A stretch of 64,000 bases of DNA from contig CACRXP010000225.1 in assembly GCA_902702965.1 (NCBI GenBank), positions 157,902 through 221,901 of the forward strand, read 5' to 3'. Below the pieces are notes generated by a model. The model worked only from the letters and a program-made list of their open reading frames with translations, did no database searches and was not told the origin of the DNA. The DNA comes from Spirometra erinaceieuropaei (lineage: Eukaryota; Platyhelminthes; Cestoda; Diphyllobothriidea; Diphyllobothriidae). Positions 33,405 through 43,800 of this stretch are shown here, piece by piece. Within the stretch, counting starts at the first letter, position 1. Each line of letters begins with the position of its first letter. Position numbers and translations under genes: made by a program.

Positions 33405-33765
33405 TGTCTTGAAGAAGGAGACACGATCGCTGGCACAAGAGCTTTATTTGCCAGACGTTTCGGATTCCTGCTCGAGCCCATCATCAGAGACAAAAGCAGA
33501 TACGGGTGGTTCGTGCACAAGGGGCTGTAGTATTTGTATGATGCATTCGCCATGCAACCACATGCCTACGAAATTCACGGCTCCCCCTTCCATTCAGCAG
33601 GGATCGTTGCACTTGGTGTGATGACTTTTTGATTGCCGACAATTGCGTCGTTAATTGCTGCAACTTCATCACGTGTGTTGGATGTTGGTGTGATGATAGC
33701 CCGACCATCTGACCGACCGACCATGACGTGGGGAGCAGACGTCCTTGCATCCAAACCAACCTCCC
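33405..33765 (-). mobile_element. Penelope-like element 3' region, copy b
   Basis: 'gctttatttgccagacgttt' leads into the motif, and '(g)tgttggatgttggtgtgatg' at 33677 aligns with 'tgctggatgctggcgtgacg' at 15683. There is no coding part. Confidence 0.65.
33454..33487 (-). ncRNA. Hammerhead-like structured motif, copy b
   Basis: Minus strand: CTGATGA, T, GGGCTC, GAGCAG, GAATCC, GAAACGTC. Both core boxes are intact; the stem has one mismatch and one wobble. All four copies are exactly 34 nt. Confidence 0.45.
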
Positions 33766-33813
33766 TTCAAACAAGGATTGAAAAGTGACAAGGCTGGACA
33801 TCTATAATAGATA

Positions 33814-34116
33814 ATGAAGGACAGCACAGATGTTATGCATTTACAACTTCTCAAAAATCCCACGTATCACAAGGCTTGCCTGGAAATCTGCGAAATCTTT
33901 GCTAAAATACCAATCGGAAAGACGAGAAGTAAGCTCAAGAGTCATATCTGGATCCTGATGTCAGGAGTAGGAGTTTGTAAAACAGTACTTGAAAATTCTT
34001 CTGCTATGTTGGAGCTGAAGAAAATAAAATCGACTGTTGGTCAAGCATCCTATCAATCCAAATATAATTCCTCGCTGAATAGCTCTATAGGCGCTGAAAG
34101 ACTTACACGGAACTAG
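33814..34116 (+). other. Unassigned 100-codon frame
   Basis: MKDSTDVMHLQLLKNPTYHK starts an unbroken frame with balanced composition (Lys/Ser/Ile-rich, two Cys, no low complexity). It ends ERLTRN and a stop. I do not recognise it. No splice sites or homologue are visible, so it may be an exon, a decayed gene or chance. Confidence 0.25.
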
Positions 34117-34954
34117 AAAGGAGGAATAGTCGGCAAGAAAGAAGAATAGGAACCCCGTAATACGGGTGACCTTGTGTTAAATCCCAGCGTGAGCACCTAT
34201 TCCCATGCTCCAACCTTAACCCTAGTATATAATAATTATATTTAATGCCAGTTTACAGTCACCGTCAGGGAAGGAGTCAGCACAGATCTGGCCAGGAGTA
34301 AAAAAACTCCTGGTAAAGAAATAAAGAGGATGGTGTTCTTGTATAGTTTGGAGGGCTCAGAGAAAAAACTGCTAGAATATACTGCTATCTGAAATGTACT
34401 ACAAGACCAACTGTATTACGCGGGAAGTTTCCTATGTACGGTTCCTGTCAAATAGGCTACTCGGTACTGGTAAGTTTAACTTACTCCCAGAATGGGTACG
34501 GTTTGGGTAGGGCTTACGCCCCAGCGTCACTTACTTCGGGGGAGGGGGCAATTGTGCTAAAAATAAATGACTGACAATATTTATTTGGAGGTGCCAAAGA
34601 AAGGAATGAAATGATCTCTCGGTGGCTGCTGCGTTAGGTTGGTCAAAAAGCTTTAAGGTATTCATTGGAGTAAAAATACGACAATGTAATGCGTTTTTAA
34701 CAATGCCTCCAAATGGGCACGAAGTTTATTGATTATTATAATTAAATGATAAAAATAGTGTCCCCTTTTGATTGGTGACAGTATGGAGGATCAGAATTTG
34801 TGATAACACAAAGTTCCTGGATGTTCGGCTCTTTTCAGCAGCATAATTGCTCTCTGGCGTAAGTGACCCCGGACATAAACCATAGCCTTGCCATGGGTGC
34901 CAGTTGAAATCGCACTTTTGGTTAGTTCCAAGTGCTGGGTGGCCAACAAATCTA
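34117..34954. other. No recognised feature
   Basis: AT-rich single-copy-looking sequence. 34870-34950 weakly echoes the tRNA-SINE body. Confidence 0.4.
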
Positions 34955-35893
34955 CAGGCATTAACATACTACTGACTACTTATTGTCACAACGTGAATAT
35001 AGCACGGTTATTCCGCCGGAGCCAATGATTAAGATTTACAAACTTGTATCAATTTTCGAACATAACCTGTGAAAGGGTTTACAGAAGAATTTGCCCCAAG
35101 TTATCCTACTAATTTTCCAGGAGATTTAAGTACTTAACGTCCTATAACATTTTATCTCGACGCATCCACGATGATACGGAGGCCCACATAGAAACAACCG
35201 AGGTCAGTGAAGAAATTTTATAGTAGGGCAACGTTCATCGATCGCGTTAGGGGATATGCTCTTATTGCCTTGGGACTCCATCTAGAGCTCTGCTAGAAGC
35301 CGCACAGCGGCTAGTAGTACAGACAGAATAACATTACCCAGATACTGTGGGTCGGTACCCATAATATGGGAAAACTATAAGAGCTAATGCTTAAAACTCG
35401 AAAATCTTACAAAAAACCTACTTCGAGTACAACGGTATTCGCCATTTCTGTTTCACTTATCCCATCATTCATCATCTGCGACAACAAAATTGACCAGTTT
35501 AAATTTTTACATGAAAGGATACGGCCATGATAGCAAAAAGACACGTCCTTTTACACATGGCGTCAGCTGCTGCTGCTGCTGCAAAATATAGGGTGTAAAG
35601 GGCGAGCCCTTACAATTGTTAATATTTTAGCAGATACACACAGTTTGATGTCACAACATAAGCGCTATGTGTAGGACGGGCTTTTCAAATTAAATTACTG
35701 CGTCCTCCCCGTTACCTCACCCGTGGATGCTGTTCGACTGTGAAGTAGGTGCCCTACGATTTTCATTTCACACAGGGAACTGAATTCATTCTGTTTTCGT
35801 GCGCAGGGACGATACCCTCAAAGCGACAACAGTCATCATGCCCTCGATGGAGAATGAGATTTGGCACCCGTTGCAAAACACAAAAGCCCAAAG
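34955..35893. repeat. F-family ~1 kb repeat, copy 1
   Basis: From 'tactgactacttattgtcac' through 'gactccatctagagctctgc', the hairpin CTAGAAGCCGC-ACA-GCGGCTAG and 'acccagatactgtgggtcgg' to 'aaacacaaaagcccaaa'. Copy 2 follows at 36214. The (ATC)n found in copy 2 is absent here. No coding frame is conserved. Confidence 0.75.
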
Positions 35894-35894
35894 G

Positions 35895-36210
35895 AGCTCG
35901 ATCCCCCGACCTGTTAATTAGAAGTCCAACGCCTGTAACCAATGAGCCACGGGCTCGATGTCCCCTCGGTTGCTATCGGGAACGTACAACGGTAGAGGGA
36001 CGCTCACCAATCGTTCTTACGGAACTCATTCGTTCCTTTGTGCCTTCCGGGCTCTCTCTCTCGAGCCCAGCCAGCAGCCGCAGAACGGCACATGATATAG
36101 GCGGAATGGTATTACCGGAGACGGAGTCGACCATTTCTGGCTTATCGGTTGTCATCAAACAGTCAACTATTGATCGATTTAACTTGCAGAATGGGTACCA
36201 GTTAAAGGCA
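35895..36210 (-). repeat. T-family tRNA-derived SINE
   Basis: The minus-strand head GTGGCTCATTGGTTACAGGC has an A-box-like start. It is followed by 'ggacttctaattaacaggtc' (anticodon-like TCT loop) and 'gggggatcgagctc' (T-arm-like). The body continues with 'gctcgagagagagagcccgg' and 'agccagaaatgg' as in 22870-23150. It sits between the two F-family copies. The frame 35749-36219 is a shadow. Confidence 0.65.
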
Positions 36211-36213
36211 CAG

Positions 36214-36769
36214 CTTTGATTAATACCAGTGCTCGGTGGCCAGTCAATCGGTAGGTATTAATGTACTACCGACTACTTGTTGTCAGAACGCGAATATAGC
36301 GCAGTTGTTCGGCCGCAGTGGATAATCAAGGTTTATATAATCGTATCAATGTTCTAACATGACCTGAAAAATTATTTGCGGAAGAATTTACCCCGATTTT
36401 TAACACGAATTTCTAAAGAGATTTAAGTACTTAACGTTCTATTAAATGTTATTTCGAGGCAGCCACCATGATATGGAGAACGACTAAAAACTATCGATGA
36501 CAGCGAAGGAATTGTATAGTGGGGGGACGCTGAGCGACCGCGTTAGGGGACATACTCCTCTCTTATTGCCGTGGGACTCCATCTAGAGCTCTGCTAGAAG
36601 CCGCACAGCGGCTAGAAACACAGGCAGAATAACATTACCCAGATACTGTGGGTCGGTTACCATAATGTGGGAGAATTATAGGAGTTAACGCTTGAAAATC
36701 GAAAATCTTACAAAATGCCTCCTTCGAATACAAAAGTAATTGTCCTTTCTGTTTCCCGTATCCTGTAAC

Positions 36770-36816
<47 letters not shown>

Positions 36817-37230
36817 GAAAAATCAACTAGTTAAAATTTTTACATGGAAGGAAGCGGCCATTATGATAAAAAGACACGCCCTTGTACACGTGGCGTCAGC
36901 TGCTGCTGCGCAATATAGGACGTACAGGGGCGAGTCATTGCAATTGTTAATATTTCAGCAAATATACACAGTTTGATGTCACAGTATAAGCTCTATGTGT
37001 AGGATGGGATTTCCAAATGAAAAAAACTGCGTTTTGCCCGTTACCTCATCCGTACATGCTTTCCGACTGTGAAGCAGGAGCCCTACGACTTTCCTTTCAC
37101 GCAATGAACTGAATTCATTCTGTTTTCGTGCGCAGGGACGATACCCTCAGGGCGACAACAGCCACCATGCCCTCAATGAAGAATGAGATTTGGCACCCGT
37201 TGCAAAACACAAAAGCCCAAAAGAGATGCA
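36214..37230. repeat. F-family ~1 kb repeat, copy 2
   Basis: Direct repeat of 34955-35893. Both copies end at the same word (caaaagcccaa) before diverging. Copy 2 carries an (ATC)n run at 36771-36816 that copy 1 lacks. Confidence 0.75.
36771..36816. repeat. (ATC)n microsatellite
   Basis: Fifteen uninterrupted triplets. The poly-Ser frame across it is artificial. Confidence 0.95.
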
Positions 37231-38394
37231 TTTCACACGTCTTTGGGCGGTAATTGGCTAGAAATAAAAGCACGCTCTCCTTGCCTTCCAAATAAAATGG
37301 GATCATGTCCGACACATGGCGTAGTAACTTTTTACGGGAAAGCGTTTGCTAGTACGAATTATTTAATGTAGCCAACTCAATTACTCACCCTGTAGTAAAA
37401 AGCAGTATAGGGGTAAGCAAATATGACGAATACGGTTTTAACATAAAGAGAGAAAGTAGTTTTGTCGTTTAGGTCCTGAAAATCATCAATATTTTAGGTA
37501 CATAAATGGACAAGACGTTCTAATTTTTTCCCTTGCTCTACTCTGCAAATAAAGTTGAAGCACATGGGCATTCATCACTGAAAAACCACAGAAGATCAGT
37601 TTTAAAAAGATAACTTACTGAGGGAGATTCTTCAAGTGATCAAAGCCATATTTATTGCAGGCTTTTTTGTCGATGTTCGGCGATTAAGTTTCCTGTTTGG
37701 GTGGGTTTGTAAATATGCCCAAACCATCATAGGCAAAAAAACGCCCGGGAACTCAAAACGTAGGTAAATGCCTTCAAGTTTTTGATAGACAGAAATACAA
37801 GACCTATTAATTTTAGCAATTGGAAGTTTGACAATCGATTTAGCACACCGAAAACCCTAAAATATTCCCAAAATTTCGAAGGACAATATGAAGTTTAACG
37901 GATTTTAGCATCACCAGAAAGTACAGAGTAATCCTGCGGACCAGAACCTCTCCTGAAGCACAAAAGTGGTACGCATATGATTTTACCTGTTAATTCCATT
38001 CGAATTCTCTTCTCAGTGACCAGTATCGTAGCATGTAACCTCATGATGGCCTTTATTTATCTAATGTCCCTGTCCGCGAGATCGAGTGAGAATCTCGTTA
38101 TTTTAGTTAATCCACTCTCAGAAAATTCGAAAACGAAAATGTCACATCGAGTTCTCGTGACTTCAATTTAAAATCAGGCAACCGACCAATTGTCTTAGTT
38201 CATAGTACATGACATTTCAATGCAAACAGCATAAAAACATTTTTTAAACACTGCTGTACTTGCGTTGTTTTATTTACTAATTTATTTGTGGACGGACTTT
38301 TTGAACTTCTGCGAATTGAGTTTACTCACCTAGCACGAATTTTATTCGCTTTCGGCATTTCCGCTTCTTTTAAGAAAGCTCTCATTTCCTACAT
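37231..38394. other. No recognised gene
   Basis: Short frames (37183-37371, 37977-38171) have no domain. The latter is hydrophobic in its first half but too short to judge. Confidence 0.4.
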
Positions 38395-39150
38395 GCCATA
38401 GATGCGTTATCTCATTAAATGCTGACCACAACTATGAAATATGTTGTTGATTCGCAAAGATAACGTAGGTGGGGTTTAAAATTAATTATCTTGCAACATA
38501 ATCGCAAGATATTTCAGTTATTTCCGGATGCCGGTTTTTGAGCTAGCCTCTTTTCGGCCTTTTTCATAAACTACACTCTGCAAAAATGACGACTTATGTA
38601 GCATGAATTTTCCACATTTATTTTTGATGTCATTATAAAAGCACATAAACTTTAAAGACAACATACACAAAGATATTTGGTTTTTCCCCATGTGGTAACA
38701 AATGACGTCTTCTATAAATTTCATACGTGAAGGAAGGATGTTTGTTAAGTCTTAAAGACTCTTCCTCCTCCCGGGTAATTTTGAACCTGTTTCGCCACCG
38801 CACTTACATTCAGGATTTCCAAACTACAACCTATATATTTTCCGTGTAAGGGTAATCATGCATTTCTATACACTATTTAAAAGGCATGATATGGGTTTCG
38901 TAAACTTTTGCGGTGCATTTGAACTATACTATACACTTTACAAGCAAAATTTATAAATGCAGAGGCACATTGTTTAAGAATGACATTTAACGGTCTCATA
39001 AGATCGCATGATTAACACTCTTTAGAATTGGAATATACTTCTTCAGCAAAAAATCAAAGAAAACGTAATTTTCTACCAAAATGGGTACAAAAAACAAATA
39101 TTTCTATCCATGTTCTCTATAAAATATGATTGGACTTATGAGAGAATCGA
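38395..39150. mobile_element. Degenerate palindromic MITE
   Basis: The left arm has 'gttatctcattaaatgctga', 'ttgcaacataatcgcaagat' and 'ggatgccggtttttgagct'. Right-arm words appear to 39150. A possible displaced right end, 'catttcacgagacacatcac' and 'ctaccgta', is at 39490-39517. Confidence 0.6.
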
Positions 39151-39625
39151 AACTCACGCATGCGGAGGCTGCTTGCCGACGCAAACGCCAAATGAATATC
39201 AGTTTTCCAGCCCATTTGAAATGTTAAACGTTTTTTCATAATTAACTAAGTCTGGCGAAGATCTAAGGAACCAGTGTCGAAAATTTACCTAAGTGAGTTT
39301 TCTACGTTTCCCAACAGACGTGTTTGCCTGCAAACTGTAATATATATGTAACATGCATATATAATAATCTTTCAATACTTTCTTTGAGTCTCCATTTAAC
39401 TAACGGCTGTCTATTATGGGTAAGGAGTTTCGATAAGTGAATCTGTATCGCTTTCCGATTGACCAAAGATTTGTCGTTAACTTATGCCCATTTCACGAGA
39501 CACATCACCTACCGTATATAAAGTCTCCAAGCAGAGCGGGAGATTATAAGGACCGGACTTTATTCATACGGACGCGTAGGAACGTTTATGCGCTGAGAGG
39601 TAGGCCCAGAAGCGGTAACTTGCGC
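39151..39625. other. No recognised gene
   Basis: Includes the possible MITE end noted above. A 103-codon + frame (39437-39748) overlaps B-family sequence and is not credible as a gene. Confidence 0.4.
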
Positions 39626-39629
39626 ATGA

Positions 39630-39845
39630 AGTTGTCCACAGTGATGCCGAACTGCGCGAAATCTAATCTACCCTTTCCCCCACACCCATCGTGCTCAAAC
39701 GGCAGGAAAATTAAAGCATTTCGTCTGTGCGCGCCACACACAACCTGATCCTTACTCAACACATGCCGAGGTGCATTAAGTGGGTCATGGGTTCCCCATA
39801 AGTGAGACTGTCATAGGGGTCACATTGCGAAGGGCTAATTGCAGC
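39630..39845 (+). repeat. B-family repeat
   Basis: 'gcgccacacacaacctgatc' and 'agtgagactgtcat' with 'ggtcacattgcga' align with 'cccacacacgacctggctcc' and 'gtgagacttccacggaggtc' at 45990-46070. Confidence 0.5.
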
Positions 39846-40479
39846 TCGATCGTTAGTCCTGAAAACGACCGAGAACCCGTCAGTGGGATACTGGCCAAGG
39901 CACGACTTATTGCGCGTTACGTGCGGGCCATGAAAGTCGAATCCGCCATCTGCCTCATCCTTATTCACGTGTGGTTTTCTGACTTATACATAATTTGGCC
40001 GTTTCCCTGGAGTATACTGATTTCTCCTCTTTGGTTATTGGAATTGTGATTATAGGATCATCTATACACTAGATTAGCACATCTTTGAAGAAAGTAAAAA
40101 AGTACGCAAATTGACAGCAACTTCATCCAGTATTGTCTATGATATCGATGGCTGCACTCTGTGGCTAACAAGTCGTACTTATGGTTCATTCGTGTCCTTT
40201 TTAACACGAATCAAACAGCCAGTATCTGCGCATCGAAAAAGGGACATCGATGCGATGAGCAAATCTCAATTAATCGTCAACTTAGGAGCATCCTGTCTTT
40301 CACAGGTTTTTTTTTCTGAGGGACTAACGTTATCTGTCAATCTTTTCATTTCCATTTTAAGAAATTAATGTACGAACTTGGACTTTGTTCTTCGACGAAA
40401 ACCTTCTCAGGTTCGGTCTGAAGCGCCCCATGAACGTTGGAGCCGAAATCCATCCTGAAAGCACTGTAAATAGATCGGC
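39846..40479. other. No recognised gene
   Basis: Frames of 85-89 codons (39780-40049, 40111-40368) are unassigned; the first overlaps the B-family repeat. Confidence 0.4.
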
Positions 40480-40660
40480 ATACGTATGCTACTGATTCCC
40501 TGTAGAAGACGAATATTACGCGGTTGATCCACTGAAGCCGACAGATTTAGGACCAAATAATTATATCAACATTTGAACCGAACTAGAAGAGGTTTGTGCC
40601 GAGGAATTTGTTCTAATTTTATCGTATTGGTTTCTGAGGAGGTTAAAGGGCTTAACAGCA
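40480..40660. repeat. F-family fragment
   Basis: 'tgctactgattccctgtaga', 'gaatattacgcggttgatcc' and 'gaggaatttgttctaatttt' match the first ~200 bp of the F-family unit. Confidence 0.55.
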
Positions 40661-40739
40661 AAAGCTGGAGTACATGGCGGAAAGAACATAGGAAACGGTG
40701 TTTGACTCGACATTTCGACCGTGGAAAGTTGCGACTTCC

Positions 40740-40955
40740 ATCGCATACCTCTCGGAGCGGACGCAGGACGGTGACTTGCGCGTAAATCTGTTTTAAAAGA
40801 GAGGCGGACTTGCACAGCACCCGCCGCACTCTCACCTTCCCCATCCGCCTGGTTGCGATGGCATGACAATGCCAAGACGACCGAAGGTGAGCTCCCTGTC
40901 AGTGGCTGGCCAAAACTCGATAGCCCGTCTACACGTGTCCCACACGACATGTGGC
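40740..40955 (+). repeat. B-family repeat
   Basis: 'gacggtgacttgcgcgtaaa' begins a B copy, followed by 'atgacaatgccaagacgacc' and 'agcccgtctacacgtgtccc'. Its first part is shared with the complement of the A-family 3' module. Confidence 0.6.
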
Positions 40956-41980
40956 AGTCTTTCATCAAGACGGCTCGTATCTGGTTGGTCGGAAACAACG
41001 TGTCTGTATCGGACATGATATGTCAGAATGGATGAAGGTGACCAGTGGTGCGCCTCAAGGCTCAGTTCTGGGACCATTGCTTTTCATCCTTTATGTTAAT
41101 GACGGCCTTCAGGAACTCGACTGCGGCAAAATAATGTTTGCTGACGAAGTTAAGCTCTGGCAAGTCATTAAGAGTCCGTACGACCAGAGAACCCTCCAAA
41201 ACAATCTGCATCGACGATAAGCGTGGTCCGAGAAATGGCTTCTAAATTTCAATGTGCAGAAGTTTGACGTCCTTCATCTCCGTCCAACCAACTCTCATTC
41301 AAATGGGAGCCTGAGGACATTACCTGAAAGATATAAGACACCCCGAAAAATCTTCAAAGAAGGATCTCGGGGTTTGGATGCAGAATAACCTGAAACCAAC
41401 ACTGCAGTGCCATAAGGCCGCAAAAAACGCCATGGGACTGCTGCATGCCATCAAAAGGGCGTTTGTACTCTTTTATCAAGACCTTTTTGGGAGAGTTTAC
41501 GGCAACTTTGTTCGGCCCCACTTAGAATATGGCATACAAGCATGACGGCCATGGCTAGTAAAGAACCAAGCATGCCTCGAAAGGGTACAACGTCGTGCAA
41601 CAAAGCTGATATACGGTCTAAAAAGCCAATCATACAGAGACAGACTGAATAGCCTTCATTTCTTCCCTCTGTGTCACAGCCAGCAACGAGGTGATCTAAT
41701 TCCCGTCTACAAGATAATACATGGCCTTGAGCATGGACTTAGCTTCGAATACATGTTTCAGTGGCACCTCTCACCCAATCTTCGTGGTCCCCCGATGAAG
41801 CTACGGACAAAAATGTCCAGGCTGAATCTTCGTTCTGAATTTTCTACGCAAAGGGTAATGGAGAAATGGAACGATTTCCCTCAGTCAGCCGTGGAGACGA
41901 CGTCTCTGCAACTCTTCAAGAGACGTTTGGATGATTATTTTTGTACCCTGTTTTCCTTCGACAGTCTGAATCTGAACTAA
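40951..41980 (+). pseudogene. CR1-like LINE reverse transcriptase fragment 3 (3' half to stop)
   Basis: Starts inside RT with SEWMKVTSGAPQGSVLGPLL, then FILYVNDGLQELDCGK and MFADEVKLWQVIKS. The second catalytic Asp has become Glu (FADE), which should kill the polymerase. Frame changes follow, but the C-terminal part is recognisable: KAAKNAMGLLHAIKR, VYGNFVRPHLEYGIQA, ERVQRRATKLIYGLKSQSYR, HSQQRGDLIPVYKIIHGLEH, and VMEKWNDFPQSAVETTSLQL to RRLDDYF. The last frame ends in TAA at 41978-41980. Together with fragments 1 and 2 this gives nearly the whole CR1-like polymerase in pieces. It is joined to a B-family repeat upstream. Confidence 0.88.
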
Positions 41981-42784
41981 ATATCCCGCGACCCCGCAGA
42001 TTTCTTCACTGACACAACGCTACTCAAATAAATTAAGTTAGCGAATATTTTCATTGTTCGTGTACAGTTATTTCTAACGACCTGACATGTAATCAACAGG
42101 GTTTCCGTACCAAATAAACTGAACATCACTGGAAGGACCATAATGGCCGCATCAAAAGGGCGTAATTCGGTCGGAACCTCCAGTCTTTCATCCACCCCAA
42201 AATGCGCTCAGGGGCATTGAGTTAACCCTTCAGTTGTCAACCTTCTAGTCGTCAAATCCTAGCGCCTCTTGATAAATTCAAGGGTGTCAGCCTGGAACTC
42301 GTCTGTTGGCCTCTATCGGCAGCCATATTAAAGTGTGTAATGCGCAGATGTGCCGTAAATGTGACTTCATAAGTGTCGGCCCTAATCACTCCTCTCTCCC
42401 AAAAACCAGTTAAGTGTCCGAGACTGTCAACCGACTAATGGGCACAATGACTGCAGAACTGTACATCCCATCTGTATGCGTCAAACACGACCCAGTCATC
42501 CCTTCGTGTGCCAGAATACACCACCACCACCAGCAACATGCTTCCCGCTCAAGTGAACTGGGCGTGTCCCGACTTGTGTGACGTTGCGTTCGCCATTGTG
42601 ACGATGAATAAGCGTCCGAAAAAGGCACGACTTTTTGTGGGTGGTGCGCCGTGCAGAGGGCGTTCAAATGTTTTCTAGGGAGGCGTGTGTAGGCAGGGAG
42701 GACAAGGCGTGTTGATGGTGTCTGCAGTTCAGTTTTATCAAAGACTGTCGTGGATTGAATAGGCCCTTACGGTGACTGAGTGTC
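41981..42784. other. No recognised gene
   Basis: May include the 3' UTR of the CR1-like element. An 85-codon minus frame (42410-42667) is unassigned. Confidence 0.4.
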
Positions 42785-42855
42785 TTTGAGCCGAGTGGAC
42801 AGGTGAGGCGGGTACAACGGATGTATGTAAGAGTTCGGTGTACTGGTTCGCTAGT
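42785..42855 (-). pseudogene. C2H2 finger remnant, part left of the SINE insertion
   Basis: 'aggtgaggcgggtacaacgg' to 'ggttcgctagt' corresponds to the linker following a finger at 3694-3752. It continues after the SINE at 43386. Confidence 0.6.
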
Positions 42856-42924
42856 TAAGCTACGTTGGGCCCGGTTAGTACTTGCATGGGTGACCGGCTG
42901 GGAATACCGGGTGTTGCTGACATC
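42853..42924 (+). promoter_or_regulatory. 5S rRNA-like internal pol III promoter region
   Basis: Contains the box A, intermediate element and box C regions of metazoan 5S genes with few changes (for example TTGCATGG for the usual TTGGATGG). It may still be read by TFIIIA and pol III, but this is inference. Confidence 0.6.
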
Positions 42925-43385
42925 TCTCTTGTGCCCTCCAAACGGGCCACGTGTTAGATGCGCTGGACCAAAACGGGGGCCACATCGGACTCTGGCAGGC
43001 GTTATTTGTGCGTAATAACAAATGCCAACATTTGCGGGGTGCGCTGGCGGACCCTGTTGTCGGCATTCGTCGCTCAACTGGACCACTGTCACCACCCCAT
43101 TGTTTTGTGGTCAAAATCCTGGTCATGTGTGTGTGGACCAGGGGGTGCGGAGTGGAGCGCCAAGGCGAGGATCCGTCCGAGCCATCCACCTGCGGCCTCC
43201 GTCGTCTCCGGTCTTCTTGACTCTGTCTTGACACCGGGCTCAGGCGGGGGAGGAGGAGAGAGTGTAGGTAGATGCTACGCAAGTCTACTGGCACTATAAA
43301 CCCCTGCGTAAGTCACCGTCCCTGCTCCACAATGCAGTCTGTGGGGCATACGGTGGACATCATCGAAATCGATGGTCGAACTGTC
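42856..43385 (+). mobile_element. 5S rRNA-derived SINE with 11-bp target duplication
   Basis: The first ~70 bases are the 3' part of a 5S rRNA gene: TTAAGCTACGTTGGGCCCGG (box A and intermediate element), TAGTACTTGCATGGGTGACC (box C) and CTGGGAATACCGGGTGTTGC. The 5S 5' half is missing. The body then follows the type-2 head ('cgggccacgtgttagatgcg') and the common A-family 3' module, ending 'atcgatggtcgaactgtc'. GGTTCGCTAGT flanks it at 42845-42855 and 43386-43396. Removing the element restores a continuous C2H2 repeat. SINEs with 5S promoters form the SINE3 class, transcribed by pol III and moved by a LINE. The overlapping frames at 42803-43299 are shadows. Confidence 0.85.
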
Positions 43386-43800
43386 GGTTCGCTAGTCTCA
43401 GTACGATGGTTTCACAAGTGACCGATCAGATCCTAACGTGACGAAAATGTACGGCGTCAGCGAGGAGAGGATAGGGCTGTGGCAGTTGAGTTGACAGTAG
43501 TTACGACGCTGGTGGTGGTGGTCGAGGAGTTGCCGGCTGCAGGAGGTGGGTTGGTTGGGCTGAAATTGCGGGGAATTCAGCTGTTGTGGATGCGCATGTG
43601 ACCAAGAAGACTCTTGCGATGCCCGAATGTCTGGGGGCATTGTGAGTAGATGAGACGCGTGTGAAGAGTGTGTGCTGGGGTTGCAGGCGCTGGTATGGCG
43701 TTATCAGTATGATGGATTCACGAGTGACCGACCAGATCGACGGGTGAGGTGTAGCTGCGATCAAAATGGGAAGAGATTGCGACATCCCATTACGTCTTGG
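43386..43800 (-). pseudogene. C2H2 finger remnant, part right of the SINE insertion
   Basis: On + the sequence 'ttcacaagtgaccgatcaga' is the antisense of a GLV-H-RIH finger segment. Pieces of fingers and Thr/Pro-rich linkers are spread over several minus frames (43398-43914) with stops. Same family as 3391-4140. Confidence 0.6.

Noticed and set aside
35749..36219. 156-codon + frame
   Set aside because: It runs antisense through a tRNA-derived SINE and the end of an F-family repeat.
36771..36816. CRISPR-like array
   Set aside because: It is a simple microsatellite; no spacers exist, and the genome is eukaryotic.
36740..36976. Serine-rich frame of 78 codons
   Set aside because: The Ser run is the (ATC)n tract, and the rest lies in an F-family repeat whose other copy lacks the frame.
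34955..37230. LTR retrotransposon with F-family units as long terminal repeats
   Set aside because: No gag, protease, RT or integrase lies between the copies, and no TG..CA ends or primer-binding site are seen.
42853..42924. Functional 5S rRNA gene
   Set aside because: Only the 3' part is present, and it is joined to a SINE body with target duplications around the whole unit.
42664..43299. Several frames of 70-143 codons on both strands
   Set aside because: They cover the 5S-derived SINE and the surrounding repeat, and none is conserved between copies of the family.
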